Positions 15,985-25,118 are shown, counted from the first letter of the stretch. The stretch is 38,252 nt of DNA from Pseudoxanthobacter soli DSM 19599 (GCA_945898215.1 CAMDHY010000034.1:1-38252), one strand, 5' to 3'. Notes: a model not told the origin generated them from the sequence alone. Numbers and translations: made by a program.

Positions 15985-16878
15985 TCAGCCGGCGGCGGCG
16001 AGCTTCGTGGGCTGCACGGCGATGGCGTAGTCGTCCATCAGCGTGCGGGTGACCTCGCCCGGCGTGAAGGTGTAGGGGCCGATCTCCGACACCGGCGTCA
16101 CCTCGGCGGCGGTGCCAGTGAGGAAGCACTCGGCGAAGCCCGCCATCTCCTCCGGCGCGATGCGCCGCTCGACCACCTCGATGCCGCGGCGCCTGGCGAG
16201 CTCGACGACGGTGCGCCGGGTGATGCCGTCGAGGAAGCAGTGCGGCTCCGGCGTGTGGATGCGGCCGTCCTTGACGAAGAACACGTTGGCGCCCGTCGCC
16301 TCGGCGACGTTACCCTCGTAGTCGAGCATCAGGGCGTCGGCGTAGCCCTTGTTCTCGGCGGCGTGCTTCGACAGCGTGCAGATCATGTAGAGGCCGGCCG
16401 CCTTGGCCTTCGAGGGGATCGTCCGCGGATCCGGGCGGCGCCACTCGGCCATGTCGAGGCGGATGCCCTTCAGGCGCTGCTCGGGGGCGAAGTAGCTCGG
16501 CCATTCCCACGCCGCGATGGCGAGGTGGATGGTGTTGTGCTGCGCCGAGACGCCCATCATCTCGCTGCCGCGCCAGGCGACCGGGCGCAGGTAGGCGTCG
16601 GTGAGCTTCTGGCGACGCAGCAGTTCGCGGCTCGCCGCGTTGATCTCGTCGGCCGAGTAGGGGATCTGGAAGCCCAGCACCTTGGCGGAGAACAGCAGCC
16701 GCTCGGTGTGCTCGGCGAGCTTGAAGATCTCGCCGCCATAGGCGCGCTCGCCCTCGAACACCGAGGAGGCGTAGTGCAGCCCGTGGGTCAGCACATGGAC
16801 GGTCGCCTCCGACCACGGCACGAACTTGCCGTCCATCCAGATGACGCCGTCGCGTTTGTCGAAGGATTGTCCCGCCAT
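15985..16878 (-). CDS. ilvE: Branched-chain amino acid aminotransferase
   Basis: Class IV PLP-dependent aminotransferase, 297 residues, which makes Leu, Ile and Val from their 2-oxo acids. The N-terminus reads DGVIWMDGKFVPW, then THGLHYASSVFEGERAY, the early family block. The PLP lysine is K159 in PSKAKAAG. EATGANVFFV and LTGTAAEVTPV form the cofactor phosphate and substrate pocket. Family members also include D-amino acid transaminase and aminodeoxychorismate lyase, but the GLHYASSVFEG block and length fit IlvE. It is divergent from a MarR-type regulator gene, with 240 bases between them; a TTGACA-type promoter for ilvE overlaps the start of that gene. Confidence 0.93.
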   Translation of the reverse strand: MAGQSFDKRDGVIWMDGKFVPWSEATVHVLTHGLHYASSVFEGERAYGGEIFKLAEHTERLLFSAKVLGFQIPYSADEINAASRELLRRQKLTDAYLRPVAWRGSEMMGVSAQHNTIHLAIAAWEWPSYFAPEQRLKGIRLDMAEWRRPDPRTIPSKAKAAGLYMICTLSKHAAENKGYADALMLDYEGNVAEATGANVFFVKDGRIHTPEPHCFLDGITRRTVVELARRRGIEVVERRIAPEEMAGFAECFLTGTAAEVTPVSEIGPYTFTPGEVTRTLMDDYAIAVQPTKLAAAG

Positions 16879-17089
16879 TGTTCTCTGTCTCCCGGTCCTC
16901 GGCGCCCGGCCGGCGGCCCGTTCGGTCCGTCCGTGTCCGGTCTAGCATGTCGGCGGCGTGGTTCGCAGCCGCCGGCTCCGGCTCGTCCGCGCGCCCGCCT
17001 TTTTTGCGTCGCGGCAAAGTTGCCGGTATCCTCCCGCACGGTCGCGCCGGCCGGGAGAACGTCCGATCCTTTCGTCCGGACGGCCGTCT

Positions 17090-17118
17090 CAGTAACAATC
17101 GTACGTGAATATGTCAAT
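17090..17118 (-). promoter_or_regulatory. Candidate sigma-70 promoter for ilvE
   Basis: On the minus strand a perfect TTGACA (17118-17113) is followed after 17 bases by TACTGA (17095-17090). Transcription would start about 200 bases before ilvE. The -35 box abuts the ATG of the divergent MarR gene, in a locally AT-richer stretch with the palindrome CGTACG (17100-17105), so the regulator could sit here. Confidence 0.5.
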
Positions 17119-17652
17119 ATGACTGACGTAATTTCGAGCGAGGCGATCCGCCCTGCCGCTCCGGCGCCGGGCGGCCGCGGCCCCATGCCGGGCGACGAGC
17201 CGCTCTACGAGCTGATCGAGTTGCTGTTCTTCGCCTACCGCGACTTCGTCGGCGGACCGGACCGCATCCTCGCCGAGTACGATTTCGGCCGGGCGCACCA
17301 CCGCGTCCTGCACTTCGTCAACCGCAACCCCGGCATGCGGGTCACCGACCTCCTCGACATCCTCAAGATCACCAAGCAGAGCCTGGCGCGGGTGCTGAAG
17401 CAGCTCGTCGACACCGGCTTCATCGACAGCCGCACCGGCGCCGCCGACCGGCGCGAGCGCCTGCTCTATCCGACGGAGGCCGGCCGGGCGCTGGCGCTTC
17501 GGCTGGCGCGGCTGCAGTCGACGCGGCTCGAGGCCGCCGCCGCGGCCCTCGGTCCGGGCGGGACCGAGGCGGCGAAGCGCTTCCTCGCCCTCGTCGTCAA
17601 CGAGGAGGAGCGTCCCGCCGTGATGGCGCTCGCCCGCAAGGACAATCCATGA
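17119..17652 (+). CDS. MarR family transcriptional regulator (PetP-like)
   Basis: Winged-helix regulator of 177 residues. The DNA-binding core is visible as HHRVLHFVNRNPGMRVTDLL, then LKITKQSLARVLKQLVDTG (recognition helix) and the wing DSRTGAADRRERLLYPTEAG. A disordered Pro/Gly stretch precedes it. The ATG at 17119 has no ribosome-binding site. The frame is open far upstream, but only from here does it match the family. Its stop overlaps the response-regulator start by four bases (ATGA). The MarR plus response-regulator pairing matches petP-petR described in Rhodobacter, here next to ilvE rather than the bc1 genes. It may repress its own and the ilvE promoter; this is inference. Confidence 0.87.
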   Translation: MTDVISSEAIRPAAPAPGGRGPMPGDEPLYELIELLFFAYRDFVGGPDRILAEYDFGRAHHRVLHFVNRNPGMRVTDLLDILKITKQSLARVLKQLVDTGFIDSRTGAADRRERLLYPTEAGRALALRLARLQSTRLEAAAAALGPGGTEAAKRFLALVVNEEERPAVMALARKDNP

Positions 17653-18371
17653 CGCGTTCCGCTACCGCCGCCGCTCCCGCCGCGTCGGCCCTGCCCGACG
17701 ACGCTCCGCACCTGCTCGTCGTCGACGACGACCAGCGCATCCGCACGCTGCTGCGCCGCTATCTCGTCGACAACGGCTACCGGGCGACGATGGCCGAGGA
17801 CGCCGCCGCCGCTCGCCGTTCGATGGGCCAGCTCGAGTTCGACCTCCTCATCCTCGACGTGATGATGCCCGGCGAGAGCGGCATCGACCTCGCCGCCTCG
17901 CTGCGCACCGTCTCGGACGTGCCGATCCTGATGCTGACGGCGCGAGCCGAGGCGGGTGACCGCATCGCCGGCCTGGAGGCGGGCGTCGACGACTACCTGA
18001 CCAAGCCCTTCGAGCCGCGCGAGCTCTTGCTGCGCGTCCAGAGCATCCTGCGCCGCCGCGCGCCGCGCGCGACCGGGCCGGCAGAGGTGCGCTTCGGGCC
18101 GTTCACCTTCCATCTGCAGAAAATGGAACTGATGCGCGGCGACGTCGCCGTCCGCCTCACCGACCGCGAGCGCCGGCTCCTCAAGGCCTTCGCCGAGCAG
18201 CCGGGCGACACCATCGCCCGCCATCTGCTCGTCGAGGGCGAGGGCAGCCTCGGCGAACGGACGGTGGACGTGCAGATCAACCGCCTGCGCCGCAAGCTCG
18301 AGGTCGACCCGGCCAATCCGGTGCACCTGCAGACGGTGCGCGGCATCGGCTACAAGCTGGCGACGAGCTGA
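17649..18371 (+). CDS. OmpR-family response regulator (PetR-like)
   Basis: Two-component regulator of 240 residues. A 25-residue Ala-rich N-terminal extension precedes the receiver domain, which has the acidic pair in LLVVDDDQRI, phospho-acceptor Asp70 (LILDVMMPGESG) and Lys119 (LTKPFEPREL). The C-terminal winged helix ends INRLRRKLEVDPANPVHLQTVRGIGYKL. The ATG overlaps the MarR stop, and the kinase gene follows after 19 bases, so the three form one operon. PetR in Rhodobacter is needed for cytochrome bc1; whether this protein has that target is unknown. Its partner kinase should be the next gene. Confidence 0.9.
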   Translation: MTRSATAAAPAASALPDDAPHLLVVDDDQRIRTLLRRYLVDNGYRATMAEDAAAARRSMGQLEFDLLILDVMMPGESGIDLAASLRTVSDVPILMLTARAEAGDRIAGLEAGVDDYLTKPFEPRELLLRVQSILRRRAPRATGPAEVRFGPFTFHLQKMELMRGDVAVRLTDRERRLLKAFAEQPGDTIARHLLVEGEGSLGERTVDVQINRLRRKLEVDPANPVHLQTVRGIGYKLATS

Positions 18372-18390
18372 GACGGCGGAGGAAGCGCGC

Positions 18391-19782
18391 TTGGCCGAAA
18401 CCGGCACGGGAATGGACTGGGCCCGCGTCGGCGACCGCGCCAAGCGCCTGCTGCTGGTGCCGGCGCTCGGCCGCTTCCTGCACCGGACGCTGCCGAAGCG
18501 GCTGTTCCCGCGCTCGCTGCTGATCATCGTGCTGCCGATGATCCTGCTGCAATCGGTGGCGGCCTACGTCTTCCTCGAGCGGCACTGGGAGCTCGTGACG
18601 CGGCGGCTGTCGGAAGCGACCGTCCGCGACATCACCGCGATCATCAGCGTGCTGCAGTCCTATCCGCAGGACCCCGACTACACGACCCTGAAGCGCATCG
18701 CCCGCGACGACCTCAAGCTCACCATCGAGGTGCTGCCGAAGCAGCCGCTGCCGCCGCCGGCGGAGAAGCCGTTCTTCTCGCTGCTCGACCGGACGCTGTC
18801 GCGGCTGATCTCCGAATCGATCGGCAAGCCGTTCTGGATCGACACCGTCGGCCGCTCCGACTTCGTCGAGATCCGCATCGACCTGCCCGACAACCAGCTG
18901 AAGGTGTTCGCCCGCCGCAGCCAGACCTACGCGGCCAACGCCCACATCTTCCTCGTCTGGATGGTCGGCACCGCCCTCGTCCTGCTCGCCATCGCCATTC
19001 CCTTCCTGCGCAACCAGATCCGCCCGATCCAGATGCTCGCCGCCGCCGCCGAGGACTTCGGCCGCGGCCGCCCGGTGGAGGGCTTCCGGCCGCGCGGCGC
19101 ACTCGAGGTGCGCCAGGCCGCGCAAGCCTTCCTCGAGATGCGCCGCCGCATCGAGCGGCAGATCGAGCAGCGCACGACGATGCTCGCCGGCGTCTCGCAC
19201 GACCTCAGGACGATGCTGACGCGCTTCCGCCTGGAACTCGCCTTCCTCGGCGACGGCGAGGAGGTGGCGGAGCTGAAGAAGGACGTCGACGAGATGCAGG
19301 CCATGCTCGAGGGCTACATCGCCTTCGTGCGCGGCGACGGCGACGAGCAGGCGGCATCGGTGGACCTGTCGGCGATGCTCGCCGAGATCGCCGCCAAGGA
19401 GGCCTCGGAGGGCTGCACGGTGACGGCCAGCTACGAGGGCGAGCCACAGGTGACGGTGAAGCCGAGCGCCTTCCGCCGGGTGATCGTCAACCTCGTCGGC
19501 AACGCCCGCCGGCACGCGGCGACCGTGGCGGTGGCAGGCTGCCACGCCGACGGCTGGATCACCGTCACCGTCGACGACGACGGCCCCGGCGTGCCACCCG
19601 AGATGCGCGAGGAGGTGTTCAAGCCCTTCGTCCGCCTCGACGAGGCGCGCAACCAGGACGAGGCCGGCACCGGGCTCGGCCTCGCCATCGCCCGCGACAT
19701 CGTCCGCGGCCACGGCGGCGACATCGGCCTCGAGGAGTCCCCCCTCGGCGGCCTGCGCGCCCGGGTGCGCATCCCCGGGTGA
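18391..19782 (+). CDS. EnvZ-like sensor histidine kinase
   Basis: Membrane sensor kinase of 463 residues. Two membrane spans (about 50-68 and 187-208) flank a short periplasmic region. A HAMP domain follows (RNQIRPIQMLAAAAEDFGRG), then H-box SHDLRTMLTRFRLEL with His270, N-box NLVGNARRHA, G1 DDDGPGVP and G2 GTGLGLAIARDIV. The conserved proline after HDLRT is a methionine (275), which may alter phosphatase activity; a non-proline residue here is, I believe, usual for the close alphaproteobacterial relatives. The TTG start at 18391 has GGAGGAA eight bases before it; the ATG at 18412 is the alternative. It is the third gene of the MarR-regulator-kinase operon. Confidence 0.9.
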   Translation: MAETGTGMDWARVGDRAKRLLLVPALGRFLHRTLPKRLFPRSLLIIVLPMILLQSVAAYVFLERHWELVTRRLSEATVRDITAIISVLQSYPQDPDYTTLKRIARDDLKLTIEVLPKQPLPPPAEKPFFSLLDRTLSRLISESIGKPFWIDTVGRSDFVEIRIDLPDNQLKVFARRSQTYAANAHIFLVWMVGTALVLLAIAIPFLRNQIRPIQMLAAAAEDFGRGRPVEGFRPRGALEVRQAAQAFLEMRRRIERQIEQRTTMLAGVSHDLRTMLTRFRLELAFLGDGEEVAELKKDVDEMQAMLEGYIAFVRGDGDEQAASVDLSAMLAEIAAKEASEGCTVTASYEGEPQVTVKPSAFRRVIVNLVGNARRHAATVAVAGCHADGWITVTVDDDGPGVPPEMREEVFKPFVRLDEARNQDEAGTGLGLAIARDIVRGHGGDIGLEESPLGGLRARVRIPG

Positions 19783-19783
19783 G

Positions 19784-19804
19784 ATCGTCCGAATTTCGGA
19801 CGAT
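19784..19804. repeat. Perfect 9-bp inverted repeat after the kinase gene
   Basis: ATCGTCCGA-ATT-TCGGACGAT begins one base after the kinase stop. It lacks a following T-run, so it is either a weak transcript-end hairpin or a protein-binding site in front of the next gene (start 19879). Confidence 0.6.
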
Positions 19805-19878
19805 ACGGCGGTCGCAGGTCTTGCGGCGCCTCCTGCGGCGCCATACCTGCGCTGCGACATGAGGGAAGGGTCCGCGCG

Positions 19879-20748
19879 ATGATCGACACGAAAAAGCTCC
19901 TCGACCAGTTTCTCGGCGCCGGCGCCGGCGGACAGGGTGGAGGGCCCGGCGGTGGATTGGGCGACGCGTTGGGCGGCATGCTCGGCGGCGGACGCCCGGG
20001 CGCCCAGGGTGGCGGTCAGGGCGGTGGCAACCCGGCCGGCGGGCTCGGCGGCCTCGGCGACATCCTGGGCGGCGTACTCGGTGGCGGCAAGGGTGGTGGC
20101 GGCGGTCTGGGCGGCGCGCTCGGCGGCGGCATGGGTGGCCTCGCCGGCGGCGCCCTCGCGGGTGGCCTCGTCTCGGTGCTGCTCGGCTCGAAGGGCGCCC
20201 GCAAGCTCGGCGGCAAGGCGCTCACCTATGGCGGCCTCGCCGTGGTCGGGGCGCTCGCCTATTCGGCCTACCGCAACTGGCAGGCGCAGCAGTCCGGCCA
20301 GCCGGCGCCCGCTCCGGTGCAGGCCGGCCAGCCACTCGCCCTGCCGCCGCCCGAGACGCCGTTCCATCCCGCCCATGCCCCCGGCGGCGAGGGCACGCTG
20401 GCGCTGACGCTGCTGCACGCGATGATCGCCGCGGCGAAGGCCGACGGCCACGTCGACGCCGACGAGCGGGCCCGCATCGTTGGCCGCCTCGACGACATCG
20501 GCCTGTCGGCCGAGGACCGCGGCTTCCTCGAGGAGGAGCTCGCCGCGCCGGTCGACATCGACCGCCTGGTGCGCGAGGCGACGACGCCGGCGGTGGCGGC
20601 CGAGATCTACGCCGCCTCGCTGCTCGTCATCACGCCGGACCATCCGGCCGAGCAGGCCTACCTGCAGCTGCTCGCCGCCCGCCTCGGGCTCGATCCGGGC
20701 CTGAAGCTCGAACTCGAGAAGGCGGTCGCGGCGGCGACGGCGGCCTGA
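19879..20748 (+). CDS. YebE/DUF533 family protein with Gly-rich N-terminus
   Basis: A protein of 289 residues with DUF533 (YebE, TerB-like fold). The first 90 residues are a Gly/Gln-rich low-complexity tail, then a hydrophobic region (LAGGALAGGLVSVLLG and a second segment near YGGLAVVGALAYSAY) that may be a membrane anchor. A linker follows, and the helical C-terminal domain begins LLHAMIAAAKADGHVDADERARI and ends LEKAVAAATAA. The KADGHVDADER stretch resembles the acidic metal-binding turn of TerB. Function is unknown; the E. coli relative is an inner-membrane envelope-stress protein. GAGGGAAGGG lies a few bases before the ATG. It is convergent with the FUSC gene. Confidence 0.83.
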   Translation: MIDTKKLLDQFLGAGAGGQGGGPGGGLGDALGGMLGGGRPGAQGGGQGGGNPAGGLGGLGDILGGVLGGGKGGGGGLGGALGGGMGGLAGGALAGGLVSVLLGSKGARKLGGKALTYGGLAVVGALAYSAYRNWQAQQSGQPAPAPVQAGQPLALPPPETPFHPAHAPGGEGTLALTLLHAMIAAAKADGHVDADERARIVGRLDDIGLSAEDRGFLEEELAAPVDIDRLVREATTPAVAAEIYAASLLVITPDHPAEQAYLQLLAARLGLDPGLKLELEKAVAAATAA

Positions 20749-20775
20749 GTCCCGCGGAACGTTCCGCCGTCCGGC

Positions 20776-21786
20776 TCAGCCCGGCGGCGCCGGCGCGAGC
20801 ACGGCGGCGCGGTGCGCCGTCAGCACCGGCCGCAGCACCGCCAGCACGGCGAGCACGATGGCGACGCCGATCAGCATGCCGGCGACACGCTCGACCACCG
20901 GCGCGATGGTGTCGGGCGGGCCGGTTCCGGTCACCATCGCCAGGATGAAGGCAAAACCGCCCTGGGCGCCGACATAAGTGTACGCGCCGCGGCCGTGATA
21001 GAGGTGGGCGAGCGCCACCAGCCCGGCGAGAAACAGGATCGACCACACAAAGAAGGACGACACGCCCATCGCCGTGATGGCGAGCCCGGCGCCGCCGCCG
21101 ACGACGCAGCCGAGGATGCGCTGCAAGCTCTTCGCCCGCATCACCGCGATGTCGCGGTCGACCACGGCGAGGATGCTGATGACGATCTGCAGGATGCTCG
21201 GCAGGTCGTACCACGACCACAGCGTCATCCCCGCCAGCAGCGCCGTTCCGGCGATGATGGCGGCGTGCAGCGCCTGGAGCCGCTCCTCCTCCCGCCCCGG
21301 CTCGAAGCCCTTCGGCTTTTCCTGCTGGTCGACACCAAGGACGAGCGCGGCGGCCATCGCCGCGAAAACGCCGATGCAGATCTCGAGCCCCCGGTAGACG
21401 ACGAACGCGTAGAGGGTGGCGGGATCCGTCATCGAGCCGACGAGGGCCATCGCCACCGTGATGGAGCCGAGCAGCCACGCATAGTCGAAGCGGCTGCGGT
21501 AGCGCATGACGATGCCGGCCATGCTGACCGCGGCGAGCACCAGCGCCTGCGCCACCGGCTGGCCCTCGAGCACGAGGGCGAGGTTGTAGCCGAGGATGCA
21601 GGCGATCAGCGTGCCGGCGACGCGCATGCCCGACTTCAGCACCAGCGCGTCGCGGTTCGGGTTGGCGACGACCCAGGCGGAAATGCAGGCCCACCAAGGG
21701 TCCGACGTGCCCGCCCAGAAGGCCAGCACGGCGGCGAGCCAGCACCCGGTCGCCGCCACCAGGGCCTGGCGCTCGCCGCCGATCAT
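20776..21786 (-). CDS. FUSC family membrane protein (aromatic acid exporter-like)
   Basis: Inner-membrane protein of 336 residues with two blocks of hydrophobic segments separated by a charged cytoplasmic loop (VDQQEKPKGFEPGREEERLQ). This is the FUSC arrangement. The second block includes SLQRILGCVVGGGAGLAI, the conserved phrase of the family. It is about half the length of E. coli AaeB, lacking the large second half. The start ATG at 21786 overlaps the stop of the HlyD-like gene (ATGA), so the pair is translated together and probably forms a proton-driven efflux pump for aromatic carboxylates or similar compounds. No outer-membrane factor gene is nearby. Confidence 0.85.
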   Translation of the reverse strand: MIGGERQALVAATGCWLAAVLAFWAGTSDPWWACISAWVVANPNRDALVLKSGMRVAGTLIACILGYNLALVLEGQPVAQALVLAAVSMAGIVMRYRSRFDYAWLLGSITVAMALVGSMTDPATLYAFVVYRGLEICIGVFAAMAAALVLGVDQQEKPKGFEPGREEERLQALHAAIIAGTALLAGMTLWSWYDLPSILQIVISILAVVDRDIAVMRAKSLQRILGCVVGGGAGLAITAMGVSSFFVWSILFLAGLVALAHLYHGRGAYTYVGAQGGFAFILAMVTGTGPPDTIAPVVERVAGMLIGVAIVLAVLAVLRPVLTAHRAAVLAPAPPG

Positions 21787-22820
21787 CGCCTCGCCGGCTC
21801 CTGCGATCCGTCGGTGGGCGCGGGTTCGGTGGCGAAGGTGTTCGCCCACATCAGCACGCGCGCATCGGCGCCGGAAAACAGCGGCACCCGGCCGGCGAAG
21901 CCCTCGATGTCGATCTCCACCGGAAAGCGCCGCGGCAGCCGGATCCACTCCGTCGTCGGCGACACGTAGGGCAACACCCGCAGCGGGTCGGGCTGGCGGG
22001 CGATGCCGCGCGGGATCGAGCGGATGGTGGCCCGGTGCAGCCGCCACGGGTCCGACGAGACGTGCACCCACACCGGCTGCCCGACCGCGAGCGCGCCGAG
22101 ATAGAAGTCCGGCAGGTTGGCGACGATCCGCCAGCCGCGATCGGCGACGACCGCCAGCACGGGCGTGCCGACGCTGACGAAGTCGCCCTGCTTCACCTCG
22201 TAGGGGGCGATCGAACCGGCGACCGAGGAGACGACGCGGGTCTGGGCGAGGTCGTACTCCGCCTTCGCCAGCGACGCCTGCGCCGCGCCGATGGCGGCGA
22301 GCTGCACGGCGATGTCCTGCTGCGCCGTCTGTTCGAGGGCGACGAGCTCGGCGACGCGGGCGGCGGCGGTGTCGAAGTCACGCTTGGCGTCGTCGACGGC
22401 CTGCACGGTGACGGCGCCGGAGCTCTGGATGGCGGCGAGGCGCTGGAAGCGCATCTGCGCGTCGGCGAGCGTCGCCTGCGCCGACTTGACGACGGCGGCG
22501 GCGGCCGAGGCCTGGTCGACCGCCTTGGCATGGCTCGCCTGCGCCAGCGCCAGTTCGGCCTTCAGCTCGTCCACCCGGTACTGGAACGGCGTCGGGTCGA
22601 TCGAGAACAGCAGGTCGCCGGCGGCGATCGTCTGGTTGCGCCGGACCTCGACGCTGGTGACCGGCCCGGCCACCTGCGGCGCGACGACGACGACGTCGGT
22701 GACCACGAAGGCGTCGGTGGTGTAGGCGACGAAGGAGGAGACGATCTCGTAGAGGACGAGCAGGCCCGCGAGCAGGCCGAACACCGATCCGCCGGGATGC
22801 CTGGCGAAGAACGCGCGCAC
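21783..22820 (-). CDS. HlyD/EmrA family membrane fusion protein
   Basis: Periplasmic adaptor of 345 residues. A single N-terminal anchor (VFGLLAGLLVLYEIVSSFVAY) is followed by the lipoyl half-motif VAGPVTSVEVRRNQTIAAGDLLFSID (split here by an alpha-hairpin of about residues 75-185). The second lipoyl half, SVAGSIAPYEVKQGDFVSVG, and a beta-barrel domain follow. This matches AaeA/EmrA-type adaptors. The GTG start at 22820 has AGGGAGA five bases upstream. It is the first gene of a two-gene unit with the FUSC permease and should bridge that permease to an outer-membrane channel encoded elsewhere. Confidence 0.9.
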   Translation of the reverse strand: MRAFFARHPGGSVFGLLAGLLVLYEIVSSFVAYTTDAFVVTDVVVVAPQVAGPVTSVEVRRNQTIAAGDLLFSIDPTPFQYRVDELKAELALAQASHAKAVDQASAAAAVVKSAQATLADAQMRFQRLAAIQSSGAVTVQAVDDAKRDFDTAAARVAELVALEQTAQQDIAVQLAAIGAAQASLAKAEYDLAQTRVVSSVAGSIAPYEVKQGDFVSVGTPVLAVVADRGWRIVANLPDFYLGALAVGQPVWVHVSSDPWRLHRATIRSIPRGIARQPDPLRVLPYVSPTTEWIRLPRRFPVEIDIEGFAGRVPLFSGADARVLMWANTFATEPAPTDGSQEPARR

Positions 22821-22913
22821 TCTCGTCTCCCTGTCGTCCCGACCCGAGGCACCGGTCGCCGAGGGAGCCCCGGCCGGCGCGCCCCGTCAAGCGCCGCCGG
22901 GCCAGCGGGCCGA

Positions 22914-22947
22914 AAACGCGACGGCCCGGGAGGATGCCTCCCGGGCC
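22914..22947 (-). terminator. Hairpin after amtB
   Basis: An 11-bp perfect stem, GGCCCGGGAGG/CCTCCCGGGCC (22923-22933 and 22937-22947), with loop ATG. On the minus strand it lies 50 bases beyond the amtB stop and is followed after six bases by TTTT, a weak intrinsic terminator. Confidence 0.6.
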
Positions 22948-22996
22948 GCGCCGTCATTGCAGGCAGGCGAGCCGCCCGGCAGAGCCGGGCCGGCCC

Positions 22997-24424
22997 TCAG
23001 CCGTTGTGGTAGGCGGCTTCGCCGTGGGAGACGAGGTCGAGGCCCTCGCGCTCCTGTTCCGGGGTGACCCGCAGCCCGACGATCAGGTCGACGATCTTGT
23101 AGAGGATCGCGGAGATGATGCCGGACCAGAGCAGCGTCACCACGACGCCCTTCAGCTGCGCCCAGAGCTGCGCCGCCGTGCCCGGATAGCCGGCCTGCAG
23201 CGTCGAGTAGTCGACGATGCCGGCGCCACCGAGCTCCGGGTTGACCAGGATGCCGGTCGCCAGGGCGCCGACGATGCCGCCGACGCAGTGGATGCCGAAG
23301 ACGTCGAGGCTGTCGTCGTAGCCCAGCGCGTTCTTCACCACGGCGACGAAGAAGTAGCAGACGACGCCGGCGGCGAGGCCGAGCACCAGGGCGCCCCCGG
23401 GGCCGGCGAAGCCGGCGGCCGGCGTCACCGCGACGAGACCGGCGACGGCACCCGAGACGGCGCCGAGCAGGCTGCACTTGCCCTTCGAGAAGCTCTCGAC
23501 GACCAGCCAGGCGATGGTGGCACCCGCCGTGGCGATGAAGGTGTTGACCATCGCCAGCACGGCATAGGAGTTGGCCTCGAGGTTCGAGCCGGCGTTGAAG
23601 CCGAACCAGCCGACCCACAGCAGCGAGGCGCCGACCATGGTGAGCGTCAGCGAGTGCGGCGCCATCATGTCTTTCTTGTAGCCCAGGCGCTTGCCGACCA
23701 TGATCGCACCGACGAGGCCGGCGATGCCCGCATTGATGTGGACGACCGTGCCGCCGGCGAAGTCGATGGCGCCGAAGCCGAAGATCAGGCCGCTCGGATC
23801 GCTGTAGGCGCTCGGGCCACCCCAGAACCACACCATGTGCGCGATCGGGAAGTAGACGAACGTCACCCACAGGACGGTGAACAGGATCACCGCCGAGAAC
23901 TTCACCCGCTCGGCGAAGGCGCCGACGATCAGGCAGGGGGTGATGCAGGCGAAGGTCATCTGGAAGATGACGAACACCAGCTCGGGGATGACGACACCCT
24001 TCGAGAACGTCTCGACGTTCGATTCAACGGTGACGCCGGCGAGGAACATCTTCGACAGGCCGCCGATGTAGGAATTCAGCGAGCCGCCGGAGGTGAAGGC
24101 GAGGCTGTAGCCGTAGACGAACCAGATGACCATGACGACGCAGGTGATGGTGAACACCTGCATCAGCACCGACAGCATGTTCTTCGAGCGGACGAGGCCG
24201 CCGTAGAACAGGGCGAGGCCGGGGATGGTCATCAGCAGGACGATGATCGTCGACAGCATCATCCAGGTGGTGTCGCCCTTGTCGGGCACGGGTGCGGCGG
24301 CGACGGCCTCGACGACGGCTTCCACCGCGGGCGCGGCGGTGTCCTGGGCGTAGGCGGCGCCGGCGGCGAGCAGCGAAAACGCCGCCGTCGACACCGCTCG
24401 GCGGAGGATCGAACTCGTTGTCAT
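22997..24424 (-). CDS. amtB: Ammonium transporter
   Basis: Amt/MEP/Rh family channel, 475 residues. An N-terminal signal peptide (to AAGAAYA, about residue 26) precedes a 35-residue Ala/Val/Glu-rich periplasmic stretch and then 11 membrane segments. WMMLSTIIVLLMTIPGLALF starts the first. The twin pore histidines are seen in TVVHINAGIAGLVGA and FGIHCVGGIVGAL. The ATG at 24424 follows GGGGAA; an ATG at 24457 is possible but would spoil the signal peptide. It begins 46 bases after the stop of a PII gene, the conserved glnK-amtB pairing in which GlnK blocks the channel under nitrogen excess. Confidence 0.96.
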   Translation of the reverse strand: MTTSSILRRAVSTAAFSLLAAGAAYAQDTAAPAVEAVVEAVAAAPVPDKGDTTWMMLSTIIVLLMTIPGLALFYGGLVRSKNMLSVLMQVFTITCVVMVIWFVYGYSLAFTSGGSLNSYIGGLSKMFLAGVTVESNVETFSKGVVIPELVFVIFQMTFACITPCLIVGAFAERVKFSAVILFTVLWVTFVYFPIAHMVWFWGGPSAYSDPSGLIFGFGAIDFAGGTVVHINAGIAGLVGAIMVGKRLGYKKDMMAPHSLTLTMVGASLLWVGWFGFNAGSNLEANSYAVLAMVNTFIATAGATIAWLVVESFSKGKCSLLGAVSGAVAGLVAVTPAAGFAGPGGALVLGLAAGVVCYFFVAVVKNALGYDDSLDVFGIHCVGGIVGALATGILVNPELGGAGIVDYSTLQAGYPGTAAQLWAQLKGVVVTLLWSGIISAILYKIVDLIVGLRVTPEQEREGLDLVSHGEAAYHNG

Positions 24425-24470
24425 GGTGGCAATTCCCCTATTCGTGCCGGCGTTCATGCAAGCGGCGGGA

Positions 24471-24893
<423 letters not shown>

Positions 24894-24922
24894 CTACCCG
24901 ACGAGCTCCGCGCCGCAACAGA

Positions 24923-24939
24923 ATCAAACACCATGCCAA
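24923..24939 (-). promoter_or_regulatory. Candidate sigma-54 promoter of glnK-amtB
   Basis: The minus strand reads TTGGCATG-GTGT-TTGAT. The GG of the -24 box is followed after ten bases by GA where GC is the consensus; otherwise it fits YTGGCACG-N4-TTGCW. Transcription would begin near 24912, about 100 bases before the glnK ATG. No clear NtrC site was identified. Confidence 0.55.
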
Positions 24940-24988
24940 ACTGGAAGGCAGTGCTGCGAAATCGACTCGTGGCCGCCGCCTTTCCGCC

Positions 24989-25024
24989 AAAAAAGAGGCC
25001 CGGGGAACGCGAGTTCCCCGGGCC
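24989..25024 (-). terminator. Intrinsic terminator of the second PII unit
   Basis: A 12-bp perfect stem GGCCCGGGGAAC/GTTCCCCGGGCC (24997-25008, 25013-25024) with loop GCGA. On the minus strand it is followed by CTCTTTTTTGG, so it is a strong terminator for transcripts coming from 25660. Confidence 0.88.
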
Positions 25025-25118
25025 AGGTGCGACCGGAGCCAGTTCGGTCGCGACGGGAGACGGACGGGTCGCCGCTGGTGTGGCGACCGAAACGGGGGGT
25101 GGGCCGCTCGCTCGCGGC

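Noticed and set aside
18277-20643. 788-codon antisense frame opposite the second kinase and the YebE-like gene
   Set aside because: Same compositional artefact; it crosses three well-supported genes on the other strand.
20754-20767. GCGGAAC/GTTCCGC palindrome between the YebE-like and FUSC genes
   Set aside because: Seven-base arms with no loop and no T-run; too weak to call a bidirectional terminator.
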